Shown: in pieces, positions 25,049-32,995 of the stretch
Position numbering within the stretch: the first letter of the stretch is position 1
Layout of the letters: the number at the start of each line of letters is the position of its first letter
Assembly (NCBI GenBank): GCA_910579515.1
Contig: CAJTUV010000006.1
Coordinates: 1 to 64,000, forward strand
Length of the DNA: 64,000 bases
Reading direction: 5' to 3'
Source of the DNA: an uncultured Hungatella sp.
GTDB taxonomy: Bacteria > Bacillota > Clostridia > Lachnospirales > Lachnospiraceae
Translations under genes and position numbers: made by a program
Notes under the pieces: generated by a model
What the model saw: only the letters and a program-made list of their open reading frames with translations
What the model was told of the DNA's origin: nothing
The model's database searches: none

Positions 25049-25943
25049 AATACAGAGAGATTTACCTGCAAAGGCGATACTGGAGTCAGAAAATATTTTT
25101 GTCATGGATGAGGATCGTGCCAGAACTCAGGATATCCGTCCCCTGGAGATTCTGATTCTGAACCTGATGCCAATCAAAGAGGAGACGGAGACACAGCTTT
25201 TACGGGCTTTGTCCAACACGCCGCTGCAAATTGACTGTACGTTTCTCATGCTGTGTACACATGTGTCTAAAAATACATCGGCCAGCCATATCAACAAGTT
25301 CTATGTGACGTTTGAGGAAATTTGCAGGAAAAAATATGACGGAATGATCATTACCGGAGCGCCGGTGGAAATGCTGGACTATGAAGAGGTCACATATTGG
25401 GATGAGCTTTCAAAGATTATGGAGTGGACGAAAGAGCATGTCACTTCTACACTGCATATCTGCTGGGGAGCCCAGGCAGGGCTTTACTATCACTATGGAA
25501 TCCCCAAATATTTGCGGGATAAAAAGTTGAGCGGGATTTATGAGCACAGGGTCCTTCATCACAAAGTACCTTTAACCAGGAGCATGGACGACTACATTAT
25601 GGCTCCTCATTCCCGCTATACAGAGGTGCGCAGAGAAGATGTGGAGAAGCACTCCAACCTTCAGATTCTGGCGGACTCCCAGGAGGCCGGACTATTTTTG
25701 ATTATGAGCCGAGACGGAAGGCAGATTTTTGTTCAGGGACACCCAGAGTATGACAGAATGACCTTAAACAGCGAATACCATCGCGACTTGGAAAAAGGGT
25801 TAAATCCGCAGCTCCCCTGTAATTATTATGAAAATGACGACCCATTTGCAAAACCTGTGCTTTGTTGGAGGAATATGGCGAATACCCTGTACAGCAACTG
25901 GTTAAATTATTATGTATACCAGGTGACTCCGTATGAGTTGTAG
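25038..25943 (+). CDS. metA: Homoserine O-acetyltransferase (MetA family)
   Basis: MetA acylates homoserine in the first committed step of methionine synthesis. The 301-residue protein has the family start MPIKIQRDLPAKAILE, the catalytic Cys142 in HICWGAQAGLYYHY, and His in GHPEYDR. Residue 111 is Glu in ITGAPVEMLDYEEV. From known work on this family, Glu at 111 selects acetyl-CoA and Gly selects succinyl-CoA, so acetyltransferase activity is predicted. It starts inside the end of ligA, with GAGGGAG upstream. No other methionine gene is adjacent. Confidence 0.94.
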   Translation: MPIKIQRDLPAKAILESENIFVMDEDRARTQDIRPLEILILNLMPIKEETETQLLRALSNTPLQIDCTFLMLCTHVSKNTSASHINKFYVTFEEICRKKYDGMIITGAPVEMLDYEEVTYWDELSKIMEWTKEHVTSTLHICWGAQAGLYYHYGIPKYLRDKKLSGIYEHRVLHHKVPLTRSMDDYIMAPHSRYTEVRREDVEKHSNLQILADSQEAGLFLIMSRDGRQIFVQGHPEYDRMTLNSEYHRDLEKGLNPQLPCNYYENDDPFAKPVLCWRNMANTLYSNWLNYYVYQVTPYEL

Positions 25944-25951
25944 AAAAGGCC

Positions 25952-25980
25952 TTGATTCCTGTCAGGCGAAAGAGTATTAT
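25952..25980 (+). promoter_or_regulatory. Probable apt promoter
   Basis: TTGATT and TATTAT are separated by 17 bases, 33 bases before the apt start codon. Confidence 0.5.
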
Positions 25981-26013
25981 AAAATTATAACAGATGAAAG
26001 GGAGAGGTAACAG

Positions 26014-26538
26014 ATGAAAAAGGTAGAAGATTATGTGAGAAGTATTCCAGATTTTCCAGAACCGGGAATTATTTTCCGTGACGTGACCACGATTTTGCAG
26101 GATGCAGACGGTCTCCACCTTGCTATTGACAGTATCATGGATTCGTTAAAGGAAGTAGATTTTGATTTGGTGGTTGGGCCGGAATCCAGAGGTTTCATTT
26201 TTGGTGTTCCAGTGGCTTATGCGATGAAGAAAGGCTTTATTCCTGTGCGCAAAAAGGGAAAACTTCCATGTGAGACCGTGTCTATGGAGTATGATCTGGA
26301 GTATGGAAGCGCTGTGATAGAGATGCATAAGGATTCCATTCAGCCTGGACAAAAAGTTGTCATTATAGATGATTTGATTGCCACTGGAGGGACCATTGAA
26401 GCCATTATCAAATTGATTGAGCAGTTAGGCGGAGAAGTAGTAAAGATTTGCTTTGTCATGGAATTAGCAGGTTTAAAAGGCAGAGAAAAATTGGCTGGGT
26501 ATGACGTGCATTCCGTAATTACATACGAAGGAAACTAA
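26014..26538 (+). CDS. apt: Adenine phosphoribosyltransferase
   Basis: Apt salvages adenine to AMP using PRPP. The 174-residue protein has the family length, GPESRGFIFGVPVAYAM, KKGKLPCETVSMEYDLEYG, and the PRPP loop VVIIDDLIATGGT. AAGGGAGAGG lies before the ATG. A terminator follows directly. The upstream promoter suggests it is monocistronic. Confidence 0.96.
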   Translation: MKKVEDYVRSIPDFPEPGIIFRDVTTILQDADGLHLAIDSIMDSLKEVDFDLVVGPESRGFIFGVPVAYAMKKGFIPVRKKGKLPCETVSMEYDLEYGSAVIEMHKDSIQPGQKVVIIDDLIATGGTIEAIIKLIEQLGGEVVKICFVMELAGLKGREKLAGYDVHSVITYEGN

Positions 26539-26557
26539 ATAACAATAAAAAAGAAGG

Positions 26558-26596
26558 ACAGGTCTGATTCCATAACTTTGGTTTCAGGCCTGTTTT
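26558..26596 (+). terminator. Rho-independent terminator of apt
   Basis: ACAGGTCTGA (26558-26567) pairs with TCAGGCCTGT (26584-26593) over ten positions with one wobble, followed by TTTT. Confidence 0.75.
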
Positions 26597-26707
26597 AAGC
26601 TGAATTGTGAAAACTCTGTGAAACTATAGAAAAGCGACAAATGATTTGATAGAATGTCAGTGAGAACGAAGGAAAAGCATTGCTTTGTATGATTCGGAGG
26701 GGTTGTT

Positions 26708-27385
26708 ATGGAACAGTTAAGAATCTTGGTGGTGGATGATGAGGCCAGAATGCGGAAGCTGGTTAAGGACTTTCTGATGATAAAAGGTTTTCAGGTTCTG
26801 GAGGCGAAAGATGGAGAAGAGGCGCTGGAGTTATTCTTCAGATATAAGGATATTGCCCTGATTCTTTTGGATGTGATGATGCCAAAGCTGGACGGATGGG
26901 AGGTTTTAAAGACGATCCGCAAGCATTCTAAGGTGCCCATTATGATGCTGACTGCCAGAGGGGAAGAGAGAGACGAACTTCAGGGATTTGAGCTAGGGGT
27001 TGACGAGTACATTTCCAAACCATTCAGTCCTAAAATTTTGGTGGCTAGAGTGGAGGCCATTTTGCGAAGAAGCAAGGGCGCCTCAAGCGACGTGTTAGAG
27101 GTAGGGGGAATCCAGATTGATAAAGGAGCGCATCAGGTTACTATAGATGGTATGCCGGTGGAATTAAGCTATAAAGAGTTTGAGCTTTTGACGTATTTTG
27201 CAGAAAGTCAGGGACTGGCTCTTTCCAGAGAGAAGATTCTGAATCATGTCTGGAATTATGACTATTTTGGAGACGCCAGAACGATAGATACCCATGTGAA
27301 GAAGCTCCGCAGTAAGATGGGACAGAAGGGCGAATATATTAAGACGATTTGGGGAATGGGGTACAAATTTGAGGTGAGTGAATGA
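26708..27385 (+). CDS. OmpR-family response regulator
   Basis: The 225-residue protein has an N-terminal receiver domain (VVDDEARMRKLV, phospho-Asp in LLDVMMPKLDGWEV, Lys in YISKPFSP) and a C-terminal winged helix (LSYKEFELLTYFAES, DARTIDTHVKKLRSKMG, WGMGYKFEV). It is a DNA-binding transcription factor. Its stop overlaps the start of the downstream histidine kinase by four bases, so the two form a pair. The target genes are not evident. Confidence 0.94.
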   Translation: MEQLRILVVDDEARMRKLVKDFLMIKGFQVLEAKDGEEALELFFRYKDIALILLDVMMPKLDGWEVLKTIRKHSKVPIMMLTARGEERDELQGFELGVDEYISKPFSPKILVARVEAILRRSKGASSDVLEVGGIQIDKGAHQVTIDGMPVELSYKEFELLTYFAESQGLALSREKILNHVWNYDYFGDARTIDTHVKKLRSKMGQKGEYIKTIWGMGYKFEVSE

Positions 27386-28917
27386 AACAATCCATCCGCG
27401 TGCGTTTTACATTGATTTTTATCGGACTTATGGCAGTCATTTTAGTGGGAATTTGGTGTATTAATAACTGGCTTTTGGAAAATTTCTATATCACGCAAAA
27501 AGTTTCAACCCTTCAACTGGCCTATGAGCAAATCGACGCGCAGGTGATAGCCAGCCTTGAGGAGGGAAAGACGATTGGCGATGAGTTTGCTGATGGGGAG
27601 GCCCTGGACAGCGGGGAGCAGACGGCGGCCGTAGAGTTGTTAAAAAGATTAAATGATAAATATAATATCATGACTGTCATTGTGGATGGAATCAATGATA
27701 AGGTGATTGTGTCCTCTGCGAGGGATGCAAAATTTATGCTGGAAAAGGCCAGAAATTATATTTTAGGAAGAAACAGCCACAGAGCTGAACTCATAGAGGA
27801 AGAAGAGAATTATACGATTCAGAGAACTTTTGACGTGCGTTCCAGAACCTTTTACCTGGAATGCTGGGGATTTTTCTCTGATAACAATACTATTTTCATC
27901 ATGTCCACCCCATTAGAGAGCATCAAGGAGAGCGTAAATTTATCGAATCGCTTTTTAGCCTATGTGGGAATTGCGGCTTTGCTCTTTGGCAGCATTGTTG
28001 TTTTTTTTACTACCAAAATGGTCACATCTCCCATATTGAAACTGGCTAATATCTCGGAACGGATGTCTAGCCTGGATTTTGATGCAAAATATGAGGGAGA
28101 CGCCCATGATGAAATCGGTATTTTAGGAAACAGTATGAACATTCTTTCAGACAAATTGAAGGAAACCATTGGGGAGCTAAAGACAGCGAATAATGAACTC
28201 CAAAAGGATATTGAAGAGAAAATACAGATTGATGAGTTGCGTAAAGATTTTATCGCCAATGTTTCCCATGAGCTCAAGACCCCGATTGCCCTGATTCAGG
28301 GATATGCAGAGGGACTTACAGAAGGCATGGCCGAGGAAGCGGAAAGCCGTGATTATTACTGTGAAGTGATTATGGACGAGGCCAATAAGATGAATAAAAT
28401 GGTCCGTCAGCTTTTGACGTTGACAGCTTTGGAATTTGGCAATGATCAGATAAGCCTGGAGCGTTTTGACTTAACAGAATTGATACGAGGGGTTTTGACG
28501 GCATCCGAGATTTTGATTCAGCAGAAGGAGGCTGTGATTCGCTTTGACAGAAACTCTCCAGTGTATGTGTGGGCAGACGAATTTAAAATTGAGGAGGTTG
28601 TGACAAATTATTTGAGCAATGCCTTAAACCATTTGGATGGGGAAAAGGTGATTTGGATTGAGATTGACGAGTGTGGGAATGATGTGAAAGTGACAGTAAG
28701 AAACACAGGAGCCAATATTCCACAGGAGGAGCTTCCCAATATCTGGACAAAATTTTATAAGGTTGATAAGTCCAGGACCAGAGAATATGGAGGAAGCGGA
28801 GTGGGACTGTCCATTGTGAAAGCCATTATGGAGTCTCATCATAAAAAGTATGGAGTGAAAAATGTAGAAGATGGGGTGGAATTTTGGTTTATGCTGGATG
28901 GAAGCTGTGGAGATTAA
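27382..28917 (+). CDS. Two-component sensor histidine kinase
   Basis: The 511-residue kinase has a transmembrane segment near residues 8-28, an extracellular sensor region to about 192, a second transmembrane segment near 193-213 and a HAMP linker. HisKA has its phospho-His near residue 295 in VSHELKTPIALIQGYAEG, and the ATPase domain ends with GGSGVGLSIVKAIMESH. It is translationally coupled to the OmpR-type regulator. The extracellular domain suggests an envelope signal; the ligand is unknown. Confidence 0.93.
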   Translation: MKQSIRVRFTLIFIGLMAVILVGIWCINNWLLENFYITQKVSTLQLAYEQIDAQVIASLEEGKTIGDEFADGEALDSGEQTAAVELLKRLNDKYNIMTVIVDGINDKVIVSSARDAKFMLEKARNYILGRNSHRAELIEEEENYTIQRTFDVRSRTFYLECWGFFSDNNTIFIMSTPLESIKESVNLSNRFLAYVGIAALLFGSIVVFFTTKMVTSPILKLANISERMSSLDFDAKYEGDAHDEIGILGNSMNILSDKLKETIGELKTANNELQKDIEEKIQIDELRKDFIANVSHELKTPIALIQGYAEGLTEGMAEEAESRDYYCEVIMDEANKMNKMVRQLLTLTALEFGNDQISLERFDLTELIRGVLTASEILIQQKEAVIRFDRNSPVYVWADEFKIEEVVTNYLSNALNHLDGEKVIWIEIDECGNDVKVTVRNTGANIPQEELPNIWTKFYKVDKSRTREYGGSGVGLSIVKAIMESHHKKYGVKNVEDGVEFWFMLDGSCGD

Positions 28918-28977
28918 AAGCTTCTGACGTCTCAGACAAATTTTTTCAAAAGTTTTCCGAAAATGGAAAGAAAACAG

Positions 28978-29006
28978 TTGACAAGATTTGACTCTTAGTA
29001 TATAAT
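28978..29006 (+). promoter_or_regulatory. Consensus promoter of the tRNA cluster
   Basis: A perfect TTGACA and a perfect TATAAT are separated by exactly 17 bases, 41 bases before the first tRNA. This is the strength expected for stable RNA genes. Confidence 0.85.
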
Positions 29007-29046
29007 AACTCTTGCGTTGCAAAGAGAACAAATTTGCTTCGCAAAT

Positions 29047-29121
29047 CGGGGTGTGGCTCAGTTTGGCTAGAGCGCCTGGTTTGGGACCAGGAAGTCGCAG
29101 GTTCGAATCCTGTCACCCCGA
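29047..29121 (+). tRNA. tRNA-Pro (anticodon TGG)
   Basis: The cloverleaf has acceptor CGGGGTG/CACCCCG, and anticodon stem CCTGG/CCAGG around loop TTTGGGA. CCA is not encoded. It is the first of four tRNAs in one transcript. Confidence 0.95.
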
Positions 29122-29152
29122 TTGGAGAAAATAGTTTTCCATTATATGATTT

Positions 29153-29223
29153 GCGGGTGTAGTTCAGTGGTAGAACACCAGCCTTCCAAGCTGGATATGT
29201 GGGTTCGATTCCCATCACCCGCT
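29153..29223 (+). tRNA. tRNA-Gly (anticodon TCC)
   Basis: The acceptor is GCGGGTG/CACCCGC, and the anticodon loop CTTCCAA gives TCC. The T-arm contains TTCGATT. CCA is not encoded. Confidence 0.95.
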
Positions 29224-29226
29224 TTT

Positions 29227-29300
<74 letters not shown>

Positions 29301-29340
29301 TCTCGTATGATTACTATTTTTTAAAATATCATATGACTAT

Positions 29341-29415
29341 GGTGGGTATAGCGCAGTTGGTTAGCGCGCCAGATTGTGGCTCTGGAGGCCCAGGGTTCGA
29401 ATCCCTGTATCCACC
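29341..29415 (+). tRNA. tRNA-His (anticodon GTG)
   Basis: The acceptor is GTGGGTA/TATCCAC, with the His-specific extra G at 29341 facing C at 29415. The anticodon loop TTGTGGC gives GTG. Confidence 0.95.
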
Positions 29416-29420
29416 CTTCT

Positions 29421-29445
29421 TAATTCCTTCGGGAATTATTTTTTT
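29421..29445 (+). terminator. Terminator of the tRNA cluster
   Basis: TAATTCC and GGAATTA form a seven-base stem closed by a TTCG tetraloop and followed by seven T. Confidence 0.9.
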
Positions 29446-29523
29446 GTCCAAAAATCGTTTGTTTTTTCTGACAAAGTACAGTATAATTTGTTATGAAAGG
29501 CAACAGGAAGGACGGGCGGGAAT

Positions 29524-30444
29524 GTGAGAAAGACAGGAGCGGTGTTGGTTGCCACAGAGTCCTTTTCAGGAAAGGAAACGTGGAACCCTATGCTACCCTT
29601 TGGCGACTCTACGATTGCCCTTCATATTATTACCACATTGGAAGAGCTGAATGTTTCTCCTATTTTGATTGTGACAGATTCTTTTTCTGAGAAGCTGGAG
29701 GAACATCTTTTTTATAATACCGTACAGTTTTTGAAAAGCGAACGATTTGAAGAAACGCAGATGGCGGAGAGATTTAAAATGGGGGCAAGGGCGATAGCGG
29801 GAGAGTGCCAGCGCATCTTGTTTCTGCCCATGAATCTGCCAGCTATTTTACCAGACACCTATCGCCAAATGCTGATGGTGGATGCGAAGTATGTACGAGC
29901 TGTCTATGAAGGAACGTCAGCTTTTCCGATCCTTTTATATTGTGAGGCGGCAGAGCAATTTTGGAAGCAGGACGGGAAAGGGGTTCCTATCACCCATGTG
30001 GAAGTAAAGGATGAGGGTGTTGTTCGTGGAGTGAACACAAAGGAAGAATATGAAAAGCTGATCCAATGGAACTATGAGAGAGGAGGAGGATATCCGATTC
30101 ATCCTCTGGTTCGGGTGTGCTTGACTGCCAATAAGGTATTTTTTGGTCCTGGCACAGCGCAGCTTTTGGAAAATATTGAAAAAACGGGTTCAATTCAGGA
30201 AGCGTGCGTTCAGATGGAGATGTCCTACAGTAAAGGAAGCCGCCTGATCAAAAAGGCGGAGCGGCAGCTGGGTTTTCCTGTAACAGAGCGGCGGGCAGGC
30301 GGGTTAGGAGGCGGCGGAACTATGCTGACAAGAGAGGGAAAGCGGCTGCTGAAGCAATATAAAAGCTTGGTGGAAGAGGTGCAGAAAAGTGCAGACAATC
30401 TTTATCAGGATTATTTTGGAAAAGGAATCAGGGGGAAACAATAG
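29524..30444 (+). CDS. MobA-like NTP-transferase-fold domain fused to a ModE-type winged helix
   Basis: The 306-residue protein has an N-terminal region (about 1-190) that resembles MobA-like nucleotidyltransferases (PMLPFGDSTIALHIITTLEEL). A C-terminal LysR/ModE-type winged helix (about 200-300) contains NIEKTGSIQEACVQMEMSYS and LTREGKRLLKQYKSL. ModE domains bind DNA and control molybdate transport genes. The usual LAGGxSxRMG loop of MobA is not recognisable here; it reads LVATESFSGKE. Nucleotide transfer is therefore uncertain. The start is a GTG. It heads the molybdenum operon and ends one base before the next gene, so a role in sensing or delivering molybdenum cofactor is inferred. Confidence 0.75.
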   Translation: MRKTGAVLVATESFSGKETWNPMLPFGDSTIALHIITTLEELNVSPILIVTDSFSEKLEEHLFYNTVQFLKSERFEETQMAERFKMGARAIAGECQRILFLPMNLPAILPDTYRQMLMVDAKYVRAVYEGTSAFPILLYCEAAEQFWKQDGKGVPITHVEVKDEGVVRGVNTKEEYEKLIQWNYERGGGYPIHPLVRVCLTANKVFFGPGTAQLLENIEKTGSIQEACVQMEMSYSKGSRLIKKAERQLGFPVTERRAGGLGGGGTMLTREGKRLLKQYKSLVEEVQKSADNLYQDYFGKGIRGKQ

Positions 30445-31500
30445 ATGAAATTAATTCAGACTGTAGATGCAGAGGGGGCTGTCCTCTGCCATGATATAAC
30501 TCAAATCATAAAAGGAGTCACAAAAGATGCTGTGTTTCGGAAAGGACACATTGTGACAAAGGAAGATATTACGGTGCTTTTAAGCGTCGGCAAGGATCAG
30601 CTTTATGTGTGGGAAAAAGAGGAAGGGATGCTTCATGAAAATGAGGCAGCAGAAATCCTCTGTGGAATGTGTAAAGGGGAACATATGGAGCGCTCTCAGG
30701 TCAAGGAGGGAAAGGTTGAGCTGACGGCTGGGTGCCGGGGACTTTTGAAAGTAAATGATGCAGGACTCAAAGCAGTCAACGGATTCGGCCAGATGATGAT
30801 TGCCACCAGACATGGGAACACCATGGTAAAAGCGGGAGATAAACTGGCGGGAACCCGTATCATTCCTCTGGTCATAGAGGAAGAAAAGATGGAGGCGGCC
30901 AGGAAAGCGACTATGGAGGCCACAAAAGGCAGACCGATTTTGGAACTGAAGCCTTTTTTGCATAAGAAGGTAGGGATTATTACCACAGGGAACGAAGTGT
31001 ATTATGGGAGGATTCAAGATACCTTTACTCCGGTGATTGAGGAGAAGTTAAAGGAGTTTGACACAGAAATCATAGACCATGTGACCTGGAATGACGATGA
31101 CAAGAAGGTGACAAATTCTATTTTGGATATGATTCACAAGGGAGCGGATGTGGTGATCTGCACAGGAGGCATGAGCGTGGACCCAGACGACAAGACGCCT
31201 CTTGCTATTAAGAACACAAAAGCAAAAGTGGTATCTTACGGCGCGCCGGTGCTGCCTGGAGCCATGTTTTTGCTGGCTTATTATGAGGTGATAGAAGAAA
31301 ATCCCAGGACAGTGGCCATCATGGGACTTCCTGGCTGCGTCATGTATGCAAAGAGGACGATTTTTGATTTGGTTCTGCCAAGGGTGATGGCTGATGATGA
31401 GGTGACTGCAGAGGATTTAGGGGCATTAGGGCAAGGCGGCCTGTGTCTGAACTGCGATTTTTGCACCTTCCCCAACTGCGGATTTGGAAAGGGGTGGTAA
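30445..31500 (+). CDS. Molybdopterin-binding protein (MoeA/MogA-like domain) with C-terminal Cys cluster
   Basis: The 351-residue protein has a central-to-C-terminal MoCF-binding fold: KVGIITTGNEVYYGRIQDTFTPV near residue 172, VICTGGMSVDPDDKTPLAI near 237, and GAPVLPGAMFLLAYY near 272. This fold is shared by MoeA and MogA and binds molybdopterin. The N-terminal part resembles an atypical MoeA region. The last 20 residues carry four Cys (CLNCDFCTFPNC), a possible metal site. It starts with ATG directly after the previous stop and is followed by moaC. It may insert molybdate or hand over a modified cofactor; this is inference. Confidence 0.78.
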   Translation: MKLIQTVDAEGAVLCHDITQIIKGVTKDAVFRKGHIVTKEDITVLLSVGKDQLYVWEKEEGMLHENEAAEILCGMCKGEHMERSQVKEGKVELTAGCRGLLKVNDAGLKAVNGFGQMMIATRHGNTMVKAGDKLAGTRIIPLVIEEEKMEAARKATMEATKGRPILELKPFLHKKVGIITTGNEVYYGRIQDTFTPVIEEKLKEFDTEIIDHVTWNDDDKKVTNSILDMIHKGADVVICTGGMSVDPDDKTPLAIKNTKAKVVSYGAPVLPGAMFLLAYYEVIEENPRTVAIMGLPGCVMYAKRTIFDLVLPRVMADDEVTAEDLGALGQGGLCLNCDFCTFPNCGFGKGW

Positions 31501-31502
31501 GT

Positions 31503-32021
31503 ATGGATTTTTCACATTTTGACGACAAGGGAAACGCTTGGATGGTGGATGTGGGAGATAAGACGGAGACGAATAGAGAGGCGGTGGCCTGCGGAAGTAT
31601 TTTTATGAGCAGGGAATGTCTGGAAAAGGTGATGAATAAAACCATGAAAAAAGGCGACGTGCTGGGAGTAGCCAGAACCGCCGGAATCATGGGAGCAAAA
31701 CGGTGCTGGGAATTGATTCCTCTGTGCCATCTGCTGAATCTGACTATGCTGTCTGTGGATTTTCAGGTGAAGGAAGAGAACTGTGAGATACAGGCTCTGT
31801 GCACGGCCAGGACGAAGGGGAAGACTGGGGTTGAGATGGAGGCTTTAACTGGAGCCACTGTGGCCCTTTTGACGATTTACGATATGTGTAAGGCTGTGGA
31901 CAAGTCTATGGAAATCGGAAGCGTATACTTACTGGAAAAAACGGGAGGAAAAAGCGGAGAGTTCCGTCATCCGATTCATGGATGTTATAGTGAAGGGGAA
32001 AGAGAGCAGAATCATGGTTGA
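31503..32021 (+). CDS. moaC: Cyclic pyranopterin monophosphate synthase
   Basis: MoaC works with MoaA to make cyclic pyranopterin monophosphate from GTP. The 172-residue protein has MVDVGDKTETNREA near the start, AGIMGAKRCWELIPLCHLL, and GVEMEALTGATVALLTIYDMCKA, the family signatures. ATG 31503 lies two bases after the previous stop and is preceded by GGAAAGGGG. Its end overlaps moaA. Confidence 0.95.
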   Translation: MDFSHFDDKGNAWMVDVGDKTETNREAVACGSIFMSRECLEKVMNKTMKKGDVLGVARTAGIMGAKRCWELIPLCHLLNLTMLSVDFQVKEENCEIQALCTARTKGKTGVEMEALTGATVALLTIYDMCKAVDKSMEIGSVYLLEKTGGKSGEFRHPIHGCYSEGEREQNHG

Positions 32022-32991
32022 TGGTTACAACAGAGAAATTGATTATATGAGAATATCCATTACGGACCGGTGCAATCTGCGCTGCATTTACTGCATGCCA
32101 AATGGAGTATCCTGGGTTCCGATGGCAGATATTCTGACTATGGAGGAAATCTGTCAGATTGCGGCTGTGGGCGCGGCTTTAGGGATTCGTCATATCAAAG
32201 TGACCGGCGGGGAACCATTGGTGCGCAAGGGGTGTTGTGATTTGGTCCGAATGCTCAAAGGGATTTCGGGAATTGAGAAAGTGACGATTACGACCAATGG
32301 CGTTTTGCTGAATCAGTATTTTAAACTGCTTTTAGAGGCGGGGATTGACGGAATCAATATCAGCCTGGATTCCAGGGAGAAAGAGACGTATAAAAGGCTG
32401 ACAGGAACAGACGGCCTTGCCCTGGTGATGGAGGGCCTTCGGGCCGCGGCCGCGTCTTCTGTCTGTGTGAAGGTGAATGCAGTTTCTCTGGACTTGGGAT
32501 ATGACAACTGTCAAAGGATGCTTGAGCTGGCCAGAGAATATCCGGTGGACGTGCGCTTTATTGAGATGATGCCTATTGGCTGCGGCAAACAGTTTCTTTC
32601 TGTGAGTCACGAAAAATTGATTTCCAGAATCATACAGGATTATCCGGGAATGGCAGAAGATTATAGAGTCCATGGGTCTGGTCCTGCGGTGTATTATCAG
32701 ATTCCGGGCTTTCAGGGAAGCATTGGATTTATTAGCGCTATCCATGGAAAATTCTGTCAAAGCTGCAACCGAGTTCGTCTGACGGCTCAGGGATTTTTAA
32801 AGACTTGCCTTTGTTATGAAGATGGAGTGGATTTACGGAACATCTTGCGGGGAGACGGTTCAGAGGAGGAAAAGAGGCGGCGCTTGGAAGAGACTATGAA
32901 AGAAGCGGTTTTGAAAAAGCCCAAAGCGCATTGTTTTGAAAATCCAGAAAAGATGACAGAGCAGAACAATATGATTGCGATAGGAGGATGA
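32014..32991 (+). CDS. moaA: GTP 3',8-cyclase (radical SAM)
   Basis: MoaA carries out the radical SAM rearrangement of GTP in molybdopterin synthesis. The 325-residue protein has the SAM cluster motif CNLRCIYC (C-x3-C-x2-C) and VTGGEPLVRKG. The second Fe-S cluster site is CQSCNRVRLTAQGFLKTC. It ends in the Gly-Gly tail typical of MoaA. I chose ATG 32014 because the protein then has the normal length; a start at 31978 would extend it by 12 residues. It overlaps moaC by eight bases. Confidence 0.95.
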   Translation: MVDGYNREIDYMRISITDRCNLRCIYCMPNGVSWVPMADILTMEEICQIAAVGAALGIRHIKVTGGEPLVRKGCCDLVRMLKGISGIEKVTITTNGVLLNQYFKLLLEAGIDGINISLDSREKETYKRLTGTDGLALVMEGLRAAAASSVCVKVNAVSLDLGYDNCQRMLELAREYPVDVRFIEMMPIGCGKQFLSVSHEKLISRIIQDYPGMAEDYRVHGSGPAVYYQIPGFQGSIGFISAIHGKFCQSCNRVRLTAQGFLKTCLCYEDGVDLRNILRGDGSEEEKRRRLEETMKEAVLKKPKAHCFENPEKMTEQNNMIAIGG

Positions 32992-32995
32992 GAGG

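Noticed and set aside
29333..29690. Small plus-strand frames starting in tRNA-His
   Set aside because: They run through the tRNA and its terminator or are out of frame with the clear ModE-fusion gene.
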